From Brachycybe producta (taxonomy: Eukaryota > Arthropoda > Diplopoda > Playtdesmida > Andrognathidae): 64,000 bases of DNA. The position numbers and the translations under genes are program-made. The first letter of the stretch is position 1. The number at the start of each line of letters is the position of its first letter. The DNA is taken from assembly GCA_036925085.1 (NCBI GenBank), contig JAUPFP010000006.1, positions 8,988,961 to 9,052,960 of the forward strand, written 5' to 3'. Of this stretch, positions 1 through 10,228 are shown piece by piece. The notes under the pieces are model-generated. The model saw only the letters and a program-made list of their open reading frames with translations. It ran no database searches and was not told the DNA's origin.

Positions 1-640
1 CATGTCATCGTCCACGATAATTGCTCCTGAATCCATATCCCCTTCATCTTTAATCATTCATAATTAAGAAACAAATTATATTATTCATTTATTCTAATGA
101 GCTGTTTTATTATTTAAAAAAAAACCCGCGCAACATAATCTGCATTAAAATTTTAACTAATAAACTTAATTTATATCAGTTTAATTTTAAAACTAAACAC
201 TGGTTGACTTTTCGTCATGCAATAATTAAATCTTCTATTTAATTTATGATTTTAATTATTTAATTAGCTAGAATTTACTATTTGTACTTATTTCTAATTC
301 AAACATAATTAATTCATTGTATTTGGTTTTTGCCAGAAGCAACATTTGAATATTTTTTTTAAGTTTGCATAAGGAAAAGAAATGCCATTTCAGAAACTAG
401 AAAAGTAACTGAATCGACACTTAAAATGTAACGAATTACGTTATCCGTTGCAACGAATTAGTAAATCTGCTGAAAAAACTTACTAATTCGTTGCAACAAC
501 TTTCTAATTCGTTGCGACAACTTTCTAATTCGTTAAAAAAAACTTAGTAAGTAGTTTCAACGAATTACTTATGGATTAGTTCAACGAATTTTGTTGCATT
601 CTGTAACGAATCGCGATATTCGTTTATTTATGTCCGCCCT
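1..640. repeat. AT-rich DNA with degenerate ATTCGTTGCAAC repeats
   Basis: Positions 1-390 show nothing but AT-rich sequence. From about 425 to 625 the word TAATTCGTTGCAACAACTT recurs in degenerate, partly inverted form, with further copies at 1591-1632. The repeats lie on both sides of the 650-1590 segment, suggesting that segment was inserted into an older repeat. A lone left arm of family A (CAGAAACTAGAAAAGTAACT) lies near 392. No coding potential seen. Confidence 0.5.
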
Positions 641-689
641 GTATAAACAACTATTTTAATAGACAGGTATCTCTCCTTTTACTTGAGGG

Positions 690-905
690 TGGCCGAGAGG
701 TCGTCAAGACGACAATTCCCTGCCATCACAATAATTTGCTTGAATGAAAAGTGTGAATGCAACCTGCTTTATAGGATGAGGGGGAATGTATGTGCATGAA
801 TGTGCGTGAATGCCAAGTGTGGCTGAGCCTTTAAGAGGTTAGCCAAGAGGCCTGTATTAACTGCCATCACAATAAGAGGTTAGCCAAGAGGCCTGTATTG
901 TCGAT
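690..905. repeat. short duplicated segment (TTAGCCAAGAGGCCTG)
   Basis: A 27-bp unit beginning TAAGAGGTTAGCCAAGAGGC occurs near 832 and 874, and the word CTGCCATCACAATAA occurs near 720 and 860, so this is a local direct duplication. TGGCCGAGAGG near 692 resembles a tRNA A box, but no properly spaced B box or cloverleaf follows, so a tRNA or SINE head is not supported. Confidence 0.4.
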
Positions 906-1070
906 TCAAACAAGACGCATCCTGGTTGAATCAATGATGCAGAACTGTTGACTAAAGAGAGAACCTGTGGAACAGAACGGATGGATATTTAGTCATTTAA
1001 AGTGTTTCAATTCATTCTAAATTATTTAATGTTTTTAATAAGAGTTTATTCTTGAATCTTACATAAGGTT

Positions 1071-1591
1071 TGTAAGATGCAGGTCCTGGTGTGTCCACGA
1101 GACTTGGACACACCTGGAGCCTTTGTGTTATTAAACATTGGTTCTATTGTTGTTTATGGTATAAATTAAAGACCGTGGACTGAGAGGACGATCAGTCTAG
1201 AACAGTCTAGAATACACGACTTAGACCTCGAACGTATGATCGTCTCTCAATCCAGCAAGTCGCTTTGACTGAATAAAATACGTTATTTTATATGTAAATT
1301 CCATGTGTGGACTTTTTTTTTATTTTTGGGACGTGGGACTTTACTTTTCAGCCGCCACTAGACCAAATGCGAATACATCGGACGATATTGGACATCGACC
1401 ATCTATAAGTTTGTTCCCCAGCTTCGTTTTCTATCTCTGGACTTATGAGTTACCGACTCTTGTGTCCCTGGTACTTAAGTAGCAACACAGCTGCCAATAC
1501 AGTGAAAGACTTAAGTAGCAACACTCGACTGACACATTCAAATGGCAACTCGAAGTCTTTCCGAGGGCCGTGCGAATCCGGGAGTGTTACA
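1071..1591 (+). mobile_element. LTR-like segment (TGTAA...TTACA), possible solo LTR
   Basis: The segment begins TGTAAGATGC and ends GAGTGTTACA, so it has TG...CA termini with a 5-bp inverted repeat (TGTAA/TTACA). Inside are a TATA-like TATAAATTAAAG near 1160 and an AATAAA near 1273, in the order expected of an LTR promoter and poly(A) signal. The immediate flanks (AGGTT and ATTCG) do not match, so no target-site duplication supports the call. Orientation rests on the motif order. A chance resemblance cannot be excluded. Confidence 0.3.
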
Positions 1592-2013
1592 ATTCGTTGC
1601 AACAACTTAGTAATATCCGTTGCAACGGATTAAAATTGACAGAAGTCTGTCTAGTGGACAGATGTTAGTGTTAGTTTAGCCAGCTGACCATGCTATCTGG
1701 CAAAGTGTGGACGCGGCCTAATGTAACATGTAGCCTCCACTTCCAAACCCTTACCATCATTTGAAATGGAATCGTTTGAAGATGGATAAAAGGCAATATA
1801 AACAGATGGTTATTTTTGTACATTGATACTTTTGCTTTTTGTTTCATTGTAATAATACCAGATGGATTAAAATAATCCTTTCTTTATTTTTACTTTTCTA
1901 TTGTTGTTTACATAAATGCTTAAAATGTAAGAATTCTAAAGAGAAAAAAAAAAAAAAAGATAATCCAAGGATCAATTGTGTGATTATGTTAAACAAGATA
2001 AAGGATTGTTTCA

Positions 2014-2015
<2 letters not shown>

Positions 2016-2075
<60 letters not shown>
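2016..2075. repeat. (TA)n microsatellite, about 30 units
   Basis: Uninterrupted TA dinucleotides. Tyr-Ile polymer ORFs on both strands here are artefacts of the repeat. Short poly(A) tracts and a (GA)n run near 2629-2646 lie nearby. The stretch up to 2840 is otherwise AT-rich with no supported feature apart from a lone family A arm near 2720. Confidence 0.95.
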
Positions 2076-2078
<3 letters not shown>

Positions 2079-2845
2079 CTAAACAATTCTATAAGAATAT
2101 AGATTATATATGAAAAATGATCGAAGAAACAAAATAATAAAACAACGGAAGTTTATAAAATATTTAAAATAAATTTCATAAACACAAACAAAACAAAAAA
2201 CAACAACAGATCTCTCTATTAGGTATATATTTACCTTTTAGTTTCGGTTCTCCTAATTCGACAAAAAATGTGACATCCTTCTCGTAGCTGTCTTCTTCTA
2301 TTATATTAATAATGATAAATTTACTGCAAAAAAAAAAAAAAAGAAATAAATAAACAACAACAACAAAAAAAGACATTAATAGTTAAAAACACAATGCTGT
2401 AATTAGATACACACTCTTCGAAAACAATAGACTTTCAAAATTGCGTTTGATGGACAGGTATATAACATTTTATAAATTTGCATAAACAAAATTGCTACAA
2501 TTTCATACAACTTTCTCTTACAAAAGTTCTGTGACCTATCAATACACAATAATACCATAGCATAGCAATTTTGACTATTGCATTTAATTATTGATAGCAA
2601 CATTGAGTATATTAAGGTTTACAAGGTAGAGAGAGAGAGAGAGAGAAGAAAAAAAAACACAGGTAGAACTCTCGTTTTGAAACATCATACTTATGAAAGA
2701 AATTCAATATTTATTTCAAACTAGAAGAGTAACCGAAGTTGTATAGATATTTTTTTTATGGTCATGTCTTCAAAAAAAAAAATAAATAAACCTCTTATGA
2801 CAGTTTGAAAAAGACAAAATTTGACATTTCTAGACAGAAGATGTA

Positions 2846-3566
2846 CGGAGCCCTGTAAGGAAAATGCGAGATTTTTTTTAAGTCGAAATGTCGACATTTC
2901 GACTTTAATCTCGGCATTTACATTTTTCCAGAATCTCGAAATTTCGACTTTAATCTCGACATTTCGACTTTCATCTCGACATTTCGACTTTCATCTCGAC
3001 ATTTCGACTTTCATCTCGACATTTCGACTTTCATCTCGACATTTCGACTTTCATCTCGACATTTCGACTTTCATCTCGACATTTCGACTTTCATCTCGAC
3101 ATTTCGACTTTCATCTCGACATTTCGACTTTCATCTCGACATTTCGACTTTCATCTCGACATTTCGACTTTCATCTCGACATTTCGACTTTCATCTCGAC
3201 ATTTCGACTTTCACCTCGACATTTCGACTTTCACCTCGACATTTCGACTTTAATCTCGACATTTCGACTTTAATCTCGACATTTCGACTTTAATCTCGAC
3301 ATTTCGACTTTTAATCTCTTTTATTCGGCCATGTTAATTATGCCATGTTGCGGCACCATACTCTAATAATGAAATTATCGCGAGCGCCCTCTTGTAGCAG
3401 CAATCATTTAATTATTAGAGTATGGTGCGCACAACATGGCATAATTAACATAGCCGGATAAGAGATTAAAAGTCGAAATGTCGCGATTAAAGTCAAAATA
3501 TCAAGATTAAAGTCGAAATGTCGAGATGTAAAAAAAAAAATCTCGCATGTCCTTTACAGGGCTCCG
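2846..3566. mobile_element. foldback DNA element with CGGAGCCC termini, copy 1
   Basis: Inverted termini CGGAGCCCTGTAAGG and CCTTTACAGGGCTCCG are each flanked by TA (2844-2845, 3567-3568), as expected of a TA-targeting Tc1/mariner-type transposon. A second inner inverted repeat (about 3330-3365 against 3416-3460, containing CCATGTTAATTATGCCATG) surrounds a short unique centre. The left arm carries a 20-bp tandem array of 18 copies, while the right arm has about three units in complementary orientation. No transposase is visible, so this is a non-autonomous element. The same element recurs at 6945-7293. Confidence 0.85.
2941..3310. repeat. 20-bp minisatellite, 18.5 copies
   Basis: The unit ATTTCGACTTTCATCTCGAC repeats in strict 20-bp register. 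The outer units read TTTAATC, the long middle block TTTCATC, and two late units TTTCACC, a pattern expected when an internal unit is amplified by slippage or unequal exchange. No unit contains a stop in three forward frames, which creates a spurious 150-residue ORF of Ser/Thr/Phe/Asp-rich repeats. There are no unique spacers, so this is not CRISPR-like. Confidence 0.95.
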
Positions 3567-3918
3567 TACAGGGTTTATCTTAAAATATATTTTCGTGCAA
3601 AAAAATATCTGTCCTGCACCTTCGATTATTTCTTATTGTTTCAAATACATCTTGAATTTCTCTAAGTAATTGTCATTGAAACAAAAAAAAAGTTCTACCT
3701 ATTCTGTTGCCACAAGTCAACAAAATGAAAAATAGGACAAAAATAAATTTGTGAACACCGTTCAATATTTTAAATATTTATATAAAAGGCAAGCTTTTTT
3801 TTAAAGAAGCAACACTTTAGAAGGAAAAAGTTCATTTGTTAGAAACTAGAATAATACACTTAAATATGCTAATAGTAATTTTAAAAAAAATTATTTTAAA
3901 ATTATTTTCAAATTTTTA
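3567..3918. other. AT-rich stretch without supported gene
   Basis: Homopolymer-rich AT sequence. The only structured piece is a decayed left arm of family A near 3838 (TTAGAAACTAGAATAATACA). Confidence 0.4.
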
Positions 3919-4225
3919 AGATGGTTTATGAGAAGCTGAGATTTTCAAAATAAAATTAAGAGAAACTACAAAATGTTTTAGAAACTAGAAGAGTAGCTTA
4001 ATGGTATTTTCAAGGTTCGTATCTTTTAAAATAAACTTTTTACAGCTAAAAATTAACATATCGTTCTGCTTAAAGTTGGGTCATTTTCCAACTGACATAA
4101 AACGTTTATTTTGAAAGTGATTGGAGCTACCCCTTCTAGTTTCTAAAACACATTCACGTTTCTCTTCATAAGACTTCAAAATCACTAGAAAAACAGAATA
4201 ATAAAAGAGTTCGAGAGGCGTTATA
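3919..4225. repeat. palindromic repeat family A, copy 1
   Basis: Family A is the most frequent repeat in the window. The left arm contains TTTTAGAAACTAGAAGAGTA followed by TATTTTCA and AAAATAAACTTTTTA. The right arm is its complement, ending CTTCTAGTTTCTAAAACACA, TTTCTCTTCAT and AGAGTTCGA. Arms are roughly 120 bp with a short centre. No transposase or exact target duplication is visible, so the superfamily is undetermined. A palindromic MITE is the simplest reading. Confidence 0.7.
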
Positions 4226-4331
4226 ATGCAAAACAAAATTTTGATCAGTTTCAGACTTACATAAAAAGTTAAATTTAAAAGATTTAAAAGTTAATTTTAG
4301 AAGAAATTCGAAGTTTCTTCATCTTGTTTAA

Positions 4332-5088
4332 GCCGCTATTACACTAGCAACTTTTAATGCCACAAAATGTGCCATGTGACATTGCAACTTCAGTGTTTAT
4401 AGTGTGATGTGACATGCAACTTGATAAAACTTTCCTTTTAACTAGTGTCAAACTCAAGTCTCATTGAGTTGCACATGTTCAACTTTGAGAGACTTTTTAA
4501 AGTAAACTTTCTGAAAAACAACCAATCAGGCCGTTTGCCGGAAATGACATATGTAACATTGAACAAAATCCAGGTTTCATAACTTCCGGTTTATGAACTT
4601 CCTGTTAGTTGATCACAATATGGACACACAAACCAAGGGGGCAGACATTGAACAGAAAATCATGTACGATTTTCACTTAAGTTCCTATTACACTAGCAAC
4701 CTCCAATGCAATTAAACTTGCAATGCAACCTGTGATGTGACTTGCAACTAGAACTTTGTATGGCGTCCAGACAACAGACAGACATTATTTACAGGACGCC
4801 ATCATGATTAGCCCCTAACAGGAAGTTCATAAACTCGAAGTCATGAAACCGGAAATTCATTCAAAGTTCTAATGTCATTTCCGGCAAACAGCCTGATTGG
4901 TTGTTTGTCAGAAAGTTTACTCAAAAAGTCTCTCAAAGTTAAACTTGTTCAACTCAATGAGACTGAGTTTGACACTAGTTAAAAGGAAAGTTTTATCAAG
5001 TTGCATGTCATATCACACTATAAACAAGGAAGTTGCAATGTCACATTGCAGATTTTATTGCATTAAAAGTTGCTAGTGTAATAGCGGC
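4332..5088. mobile_element. TTAA-flanked palindromic DNA element, copy 1
   Basis: Long inverted termini GCCGCTATTACACTAGCAAC and GTTGCTAGTGTAATAGCGGC are flanked by TTAA (4328-4331, 5089-5092). Subterminal words recur, including TTGCATGTCA/TGACATGCAA, CCAATCAGGC near 4523 and GGAAGT-type repeats. A second, internal copy of the terminus (TTCCTATTACACTAGCAACC, near 4682) and a small TGGCGTCC...GGACGCCA hairpin (about 4760-4802) show that the middle was rearranged. TTAA flanks fit piggyBac or Kolobok, and TTA/TAA reading would fit PIF/Harbinger. No transposase is present. Related copies lie at 38.5 and 58.0 kb. Confidence 0.85.
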
Positions 5089-5140
5089 TTAATAGGGGCT
5101 TTATAAGGAACTTCAATTTTTTTTCTAAAAGTAACTTCCT

Positions 5141-5161
5141 CCCCCCCCCCCCCCCCCCCCC
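5141..5161. repeat. poly(C) tract, 21 bp
   Basis: Uninterrupted C run just outside the TTAA element. Similar C or G runs occur at 8141-8160, 19035-19051, 22920-22934, 33122-33135, 36976-36992 and 53261-53274. From 5162 to 5844 the sequence is AT-rich with poly(A) tracts and no supported gene. Confidence 0.95.
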
Positions 5162-6029
5162 GCCTTCTTCCTCCAATAGATACAAAAGCACATTGAAGTT
5201 CAACGCTTCAATGATTTAATTAAAGGCTAAGTTTCAATCATTAATCTTATTATTTAAAGAGAAGAAAGAAAAGAAAAAAAAAGCTGAAACTTTTGTTGTT
5301 GTTTTTTTGCTGACAACATCTATAAACATTCGTTGCCAAGCTTTTATTATAAGAACCTTCACAATAAATATGCATTTATACGGATTAATAAAAACCTAAT
5401 CTTACATAAAAACAAAAGTACTTCCAACAAAAAAATAACCCTTTTCTTTCCATCATCACCACACCATCATCCCCACAATGGATTTAAATAATGACAACAT
5501 ACAAAAAAAAAAAAAGCATTTTCCTATCTTATTTTTTTTTTCTTCTCTATTTTCTGTTGTTATTTCTTTTTTCCTATCTCATTCACTGCAGTCAATTGGT
5601 TGCCTAGCAACTGTCTCCATATAGATACACATTTTAAATCTTTCTCCATAGCAACAACATCAACTTTCCCATTTATAAACACCATCACATCTCACATACT
5701 GGTCACACCGTATCTGGAAAAATTGAAATTACTTCAGTTTTCTTTTTTCACTATTTAAATAATCAACTATTATACAGTGTGTTCAGAAATAAGTAAATTA
5801 CTAAAATAGCTTTATTCATTTTTTTTTTCAAACTCACAAAAGTACAGGGTGTTCATAAAGTCTTTTCCTGATTATAAAAAATCCACTGTACACAAACTAT
5901 GCAAAGTACAAGAAAACAGTTCTCACCTATTTGTAGCCACACTCATAAAGTTTTTTTTCCTGCCTTGTTTTCCAGCCTGTAAACAGTCCAGGCGACGCTG
6001 TGGTCAGCAAAACCAAAATGGCGTCATTG

Positions 6030-6238
6030 TGTGTCAGTGCGTCAGTGTTTTGTGGTTTCATGATACGAAATCGGCAACTACGGTTCAGCTAAACTTTAGA
6101 ACGGAATATCGACGAGAACCACTGGATGTTAAAAATCATTAAACAGTGGTATCTGAAGTTTAAAGAGACTGGTAGTGTTGGAGATTTGAAAAGAACTGGG
6201 CGACCAACTGTGACTCAAGCCAATGATGTTTCTCTTTA
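6030..6238 (+). pseudogene. mariner-type transposase N-terminal fragment, left arm
   Basis: The translation reads VLWFHDTKSATTVQLNF, then RTEYRREPLDVK, followed after a short frame-breaking insertion by KQWYLKFKETGSVGDLKRTG and RPTVTQANDV. This matches the N-terminal helix-turn-helix region (DUF4817-like) found in mariner-type transposases. The GRP motif that follows the first HTH is present. It is broken by a frameshift near 6137-6145 and ends at the inversion junction, so no DDE catalytic domain exists. Assignment to the superfamily is firm, to a subfamily not. Confidence 0.85.
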
Positions 6239-6239
6239 A

Positions 6240-6366
6240 ACTGCAGATACCACTGTTTAACATCTGGTGGTTCTCGTCGATATTCCGTTCTAAAGTTTAG
6301 CTGAACCGTAGTTGCCGATTTCGTTTCATGAAACCACAAAACACATTGCGCTTTCTCCTGCAACGA
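6240..6366 (-). pseudogene. mariner-type transposase N-terminal fragment, right arm
   Basis: On the minus strand the sequence encodes MQEKAQCVLWFHETKSATTV, then QLNFRTEYRREPPDVKQWYL, the same region as in the left arm but with the better preserved start (LQEKAQC). Beyond the WYLQFKE segment the frame crosses the inversion junction into the antisense of the left arm. The two arms differ at several residues (HDTKS/HETKS, PLDV/PPDV), so they have diverged since the duplication. Confidence 0.85.
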
Positions 6367-6546
6367 CGCCGTTTTGGTTTTGATGACCGCAGCGCCGCCT
6401 GGACTGTTTACGGGCTGGAAAACCGGGCAGGAAAAAAAACTTTATGAGTGTGGCTACAAAGAAGTGAAAACCGTTTGCTTGTACTTTGCAAAGCTTGTGT
6501 ACAGTGGATTTTTGTAATCAGAAAAAGACTTTATGGGCACCCTGTA

Positions 6547-6942
6547 TATATTTTATTTTTTATACAAATTAGAAACCAAATATCAAGCAAATACTAGAAA
6601 AAGAAATACTAGAATGTTTCCAGAAAACAAAAGAAAATTGTATCTCAGAATAAAAGTCATACAGAGTGTTTCCATTGAAATGGATTCATTCCATAGATTT
6701 ACAGCTATGAAAAAAATAAACAGCAACCAAAATGCAATTATAAACTTTTTTTGTACATTATGGGTAAATTTTATCAATATAATAAATATTTTTTTTATCA
6801 ATTTTATGAATATGTTAAATCAAAAAATCAAAAAAATTATCAATTTTGTATTAATAATTTTTTTAATTAATTCACTTGTTAACTAAATATAATGTATATA
6901 TGCAATAATCTATTTTTTTATCAACTCGGAATATCTGTATAG
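6547..6942. other. very AT-rich segment, no supported gene
   Basis: Dominated by A/T homopolymers and low-complexity Asn/Ile/Phe codons. The open frames on both strands have biased composition and no recognisable domain. Confidence 0.5.
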
Positions 6943-6944
6943 TA

Positions 6945-7293
6945 CGGAGCCCTGTAAAGTAATCTCGACATTTCGACTTTAATCTCGAAATTTCAACTTT
7001 CATCTCGAAATTTTGACTTTAATCTCGACATTTCGACTTTTAATCTCTTATTCGGGGCCATGTTAATTTTGCCATGTTGCACGCACCATACTCTAAAAAT
7101 GAAATTACTGCAAGCACCCTCTTGTAGCAGCAATAACTTAATTGTTATAGTATAGTGCGCACAACATGGCATAATTAACATGGCCTAATAAAAGAGACTA
7201 AAGTCGAGATTAAAGTCGAAATGTTGACATTTTGGAAAAAGTCGAAATTTCGAGATTTAAAAAAAAATCTCGCCTGTCCTTTACATGGCTCCG
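6945..7293. mobile_element. foldback DNA element with CGGAGCCC termini, copy 2
   Basis: Termini CGGAGCCCTGTAAAG and CTTTACATGGCTCCG have TA on each side (6943-6944, 7294-7295). It has the same inner arms as copy 1 (CCATGTT...AACATGG) and the same centre containing CCCTCTTGTAGCAGCAA. Only about four units of the 20-bp ATTTCGACTTT repeat are present in the left arm, so the long array in copy 1 is an expansion specific to that copy. Confidence 0.85.
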
Positions 7294-7295
7294 TA

Positions 7296-7924
7296 GTATA
7301 GACATTCCCCGCCATATAACAATAAAATCCTAAAAAAAAATAAACCAAACCAAATATCAAGGTAGAGTTGAAAGGTTTTTTTGGTGAATGGCTTTTGAAT
7401 GATTTTTTGAGTTCTTACAAAAAATGTGATAAAAATAATTAAAACAAAATACTTGTTAAGACAAAACTGACATTTTTTACATAAAAATGTTGTAAAATAC
7501 ATGCATTTTTTATATCAATATAAAGATTTTCATAAAATATTGATACAAATGGATGAAACTTAGCTTTAAAGTGGTTGCTATTTATTTTTTTTTTTCATAT
7601 AATAAAAATTGACGTTGATCAAAATTCATTTTCACCTTCAATTTTAACCTAATGGAAACAGAACATTAAAGTTAGAAATAGGTTTCTTTCTTCTTTATGA
7701 AGGAAGATTAAAGTACTTTGTTTTAAATTAGCATCTTTTAAAAGTAGGCCCATCATTTCAAATTGTATTTGAAAGTTGTAGAGAAAAGAAAATTGATTTT
7801 ATGACAATATTTTTTTTAAATAATTTTTTTATGGTCGTTTTTTTTCATGAATAATTTGCAACAAAACATTATTTATTGCATGTTGACAAAAAAATAAAAT
7901 TAAGGATAACGTAATTATGTGGTG
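7296..7924. other. AT-rich stretch without supported feature
   Basis: A/T homopolymers and low-complexity sequence. No arms, duplications or coding signal recognised. Confidence 0.4.
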
Positions 7925-8136
7925 GTTTTAAAGTGTTGACGACGACGCCTCTTGAACTCGTCCTTCAGGTGCAAAAAACGAAGAGAAACTTGAATGCGAT
8001 TTAAAAACTAGAAGGGTAGCAGCTCATGCACTTAAGGGTATTTTCATGTTGATGATACCGTTCAAAATAAGCTTTTTATGTCAGTTTAAAAATGATTCAA
8101 CTTTTAGAAGACCATATTTTTCATTACTATAATATA
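7925..8136. repeat. family A copy 2, left arm (split)
   Basis: The left arm of family A (AAAACTAGAAGGGTAGCAGC, then CACTTAAGGGTATTTTCATG and AAAATAAGCTTTTTATG). Its right arm resumes about 1.26 kb downstream at 9397, so the copy was interrupted by the LTR-like element between. Confidence 0.75.
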
Positions 8137-8259
8137 TAGCGGGGGGGGGGGGGGGGGGGGTGCGTGACTCATACCTGTCCCTCCCTCTTTCTATATTTAA
8201 ACCAAAGTGGCGGATCAATACCTTTTTGGACCTGGTTACACCTCGTAGGTGTACACGGG

Positions 8260-8945
8260 ACAGGCTCACTACAGCTAACTGGGTCACTACAGCTAACTGG
8301 GTCACTACAGCTATTTATTTCATCAAAAGGGTCACTACAGCTACCAAAAAGTATAGGCCTCTTTATTTATCAATACGTTTAGTTTAGATTACATTCGGTT
8401 CAGTTAGGTTTCATTATGTTCGATTAGGTTTCATTATGTTCGATTAGGTTTCATTATGTTCGGTAAGGTTCGGTTTGGTTTGGATCGGTTAGGTTCGGTT
8501 TGGTTTGGTTAGGATCGGTTAGGTTCCGTTAGGTTTGGTTAGGATCAGTTAGGATCGGTTAGTATCGGTACTTTTTGGTTAGGATCGTTAAGGTTCCGTT
8601 AGGTAAGGTTAGGTTCGGTTAGTATCGGTACTTTTTGGTTAGGATCGTTAAGGTTCGGTTAGGTAAGGTTAGGTTCGGTTAGTATCGGTACTTTTTGGTT
8701 AGGATCGTTAAGGTTCAGATAGGTAAGGTTCCTTTAGGTTAGGGGGAAGTAGAAGAGAGGAAGGAAAGAAGAGTAGGAAAGTGACAAAAAAAGGTCTATA
8801 TTTTGTCTCCCTATTTTTTGGTAGCTGTAGTGACCCTTTTGATGAACAAAAGGTCTATATATTTTTTTGGTAGCTGTAGTAACCCAAGTAGCGGTTCTCC
8901 CCTAGTAGCGCTTGTGAGCCTTGGTAGCTGTAGTGACCCCCAACT
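8260..8945. repeat. foldback insertion with GGGTCACTACAGCTA ends
   Basis: Several direct copies of GGGTCACTACAGCTA lie at 8265-8345 and complementary copies (TAGCTGTAGTGACCC) at 8825-8940. One longer arm, including TCATCAAAAGGGTCACTACA, pairs with the region near 8826-8845. The centre is a GGTTAGGTTCGGTT-type array. The flanking family P sequence (TATA box to CTTTCGCTCAA) is missing here, so insertion was accompanied by loss. Confidence 0.65.
8390..8735. repeat. GGTTAGGTTCGGTT degenerate array with a 60-bp triplication
   Basis: Degenerate GGTTAGG/GGTTCGG words fill the segment. Three successive 60-bp units occupy about 8551-8730, each with GTATCGGTACTTTTTGGTTA and GGATCGTTAAGG. The TTAGG-like words recall telomere repeats, but the array is irregular, internal and enclosed by inverted repeats, so it is not taken as telomeric. 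Confidence 0.8.
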
Positions 8946-9396
8946 GGTGTACTTTTGTACTACGTCGATTATTTCATCCATATCACATCATGGGCACGTG
9001 GACGCATCTTTAATTAATAGAATTCATTCTTGTAATGTTCATGTTTCTGTACAAAGATGAATAAAGTGTTTATAATGAGAAACTGCATTGTGTCTATGTT
9101 TGGTAACTAACCCTTCTCTAGACAGGCCAGAAACAACATAGGGCAAGAAAGCATATGGATCCTTTACGGAGCAGCAAGTCTTCAATCTGGAAGATGAACT
9201 GCAATGGCGACCAGAAGTGGATGCATGGTAACCATCCTTCCGAGAAGATCACGCCCCTATACTCAGTAGGACGACTACAATCCATCACCATCCGCATCTT
9301 CTTGTAGCTCGAATCTTCTTCATGTGGTTACCACGCGATCGAGGGAAAAGACGAGCTACTTGAAAATGGTCAGACAAGTCGCCAATGCTCACAAAT

Positions 9397-9535
9397 GTAT
9401 CAACATGAAAATACCCTAAAGTGATTGAGCTACCACCCTTCTAATTTCTAAAAAACACATCGTATTTTTGCCTTTTTTTTTTGGTTTCCTGAAAGACCGA
9501 ATAAAAAAAGAGTTCGATAATCAGCTGTTCAGTCA
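9397..9535. repeat. family A copy 2, right arm
   Basis: Contains TATCAACATGAAAATACCCT, GATTGAGCTACCACCCTTCT, AATTTCTAAAAAACACAT, CTGAAAGACCGAATAA and AATCAGCTGTTCA, the right half of the palindrome begun at 7925. Confidence 0.75.
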
Positions 9536-10220
9536 TTATGTGGTCGTTTAATAAAACGAAAAGAATATACACTTATAATTTTTAAAGATTTTAACGCATG
9601 ACAAGACACTCTTGTCACTCATATACAAGTGTCAATTGATTTTTGTTGACAAAAACGCAAACACACACACATAGGCCCTACTGTTTCTTTTTACTTATCT
9701 GAAGAGGAGGAAGGAGGCTGAAATGAAGTCATCAACTGATGATCTTAATTACATTTGGACTCCTCAACATGTTGATATAATTATAAACAAACACAGTGTG
9801 ATTATTACAACATTTTCAGATGGGCACAGTTATAAAATCGATAAATAAAAGTGACCTAACAACCTCCTTAACTAACCAAAAACACATACATACACAGGCA
9901 CAAATTCAAGAAAGAAACTTGACATTCATGAATTTCAACTTGAACCCTCTGAACAGAGTTTCAACATTAAAAAAAGTCTATGCTTTAACAGGATTTTTAG
10001 AACAATGTTTTTTTCTATATTTTAACATTATTCAGAGGATAGATCCAGGGCCGGATTAAACCAAGAAGGACCAATAGGATTTTTTTTGTGCTTGAGCTCC
10101 CATTCGACTTACAGACAATAAAATGCCAATAATTTTAATATTACAAAAGTTTTGCACGGGCCTTCAAGAGCTCCGTGTTCAAGTATCATGTTTCCTTCAT
10201 GAATTTTGGCCAAGTATACA
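9536..10220. other. no supported gene
   Basis: Moderately AT-rich. A single hAT-like terminus, CAGGGCCGGATTAAACC, occurs near 10047, but I found no partner end within a plausible distance. Confidence 0.4.
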
Positions 10221-10228
10221 GTATATAC

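Larger units (their letters stand above)
5845..6544. mobile_element. foldback mariner-like relic made of two inverted 5' ends
   Basis: Termini CAGGGTGTTCATAAAGTC and GACTTTATGGGCACCCTG form an inverted repeat flanked by TA (5843-5844, 6545-6546), typical of the Tc1/mariner superfamily. Homology is not limited to the ends: both arms, each about 300 bp or more, carry the same transposase N-terminal coding region, facing each other, with the junction near 6240. The element is thus an inverted duplication of the parent's 5' end and lacks any catalytic domain. Confidence 0.9.
8141..9396 (+). mobile_element. LTR-like element family P, copy 1 (interrupted)
   Basis: This segment matches copies at 18426-19063 (+) and 16697-15970 (-). 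Shared landmarks in order are CTGTCCCTCCCTCTTTCTAT, TGGACCTGGTTACACCTCGT, TATCACATCATGGGCACGTG, TGAATAAAGTGTTTATAATG and ATGGATCC. It lacks the TGTAACACC start seen in the other copies and instead begins with a 20-bp G run (8141-8160), which sits where they have a short G run. Its TATA region is replaced by the inserted foldback segment 8260-8945. It separates the two arms of a family A copy. Confidence 0.7.

Noticed and set aside
690..905. tRNA-like A box (TGGCCGAGAGG)
   Set aside because: The nearest B-box-like word is about 200 bp away and no cloverleaf can be drawn.
1839..2102. ORFs rich in Tyr-Ile over (TA)n tracts (also 13.6, 25.7-26.1 and 44.8-45.1 kb)
   Set aside because: They are translations of TA microsatellites present on both strands.
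2821..3273. 150-codon ORF with repeating Ser-Thr-Phe-Asp pattern
   Set aside because: It is the 20-bp minisatellite read through three frames; no start context or non-repeat domain.
2941..3310. Regular 20-bp repeats resembling a CRISPR array
   Set aside because: There are no unique spacers, and the array is inside a transposon arm of a eukaryotic-type genome.
6533..6886. 117-codon ORF
   Set aside because: AT-rich Asn/Ile/Phe composition and a competing ORF on the opposite strand; no domain.
8390..8735. TTAGG-like telomeric repeats
   Set aside because: Irregular words with a 60-bp higher-order unit, enclosed by inverted repeats; no long uniform telomere array.
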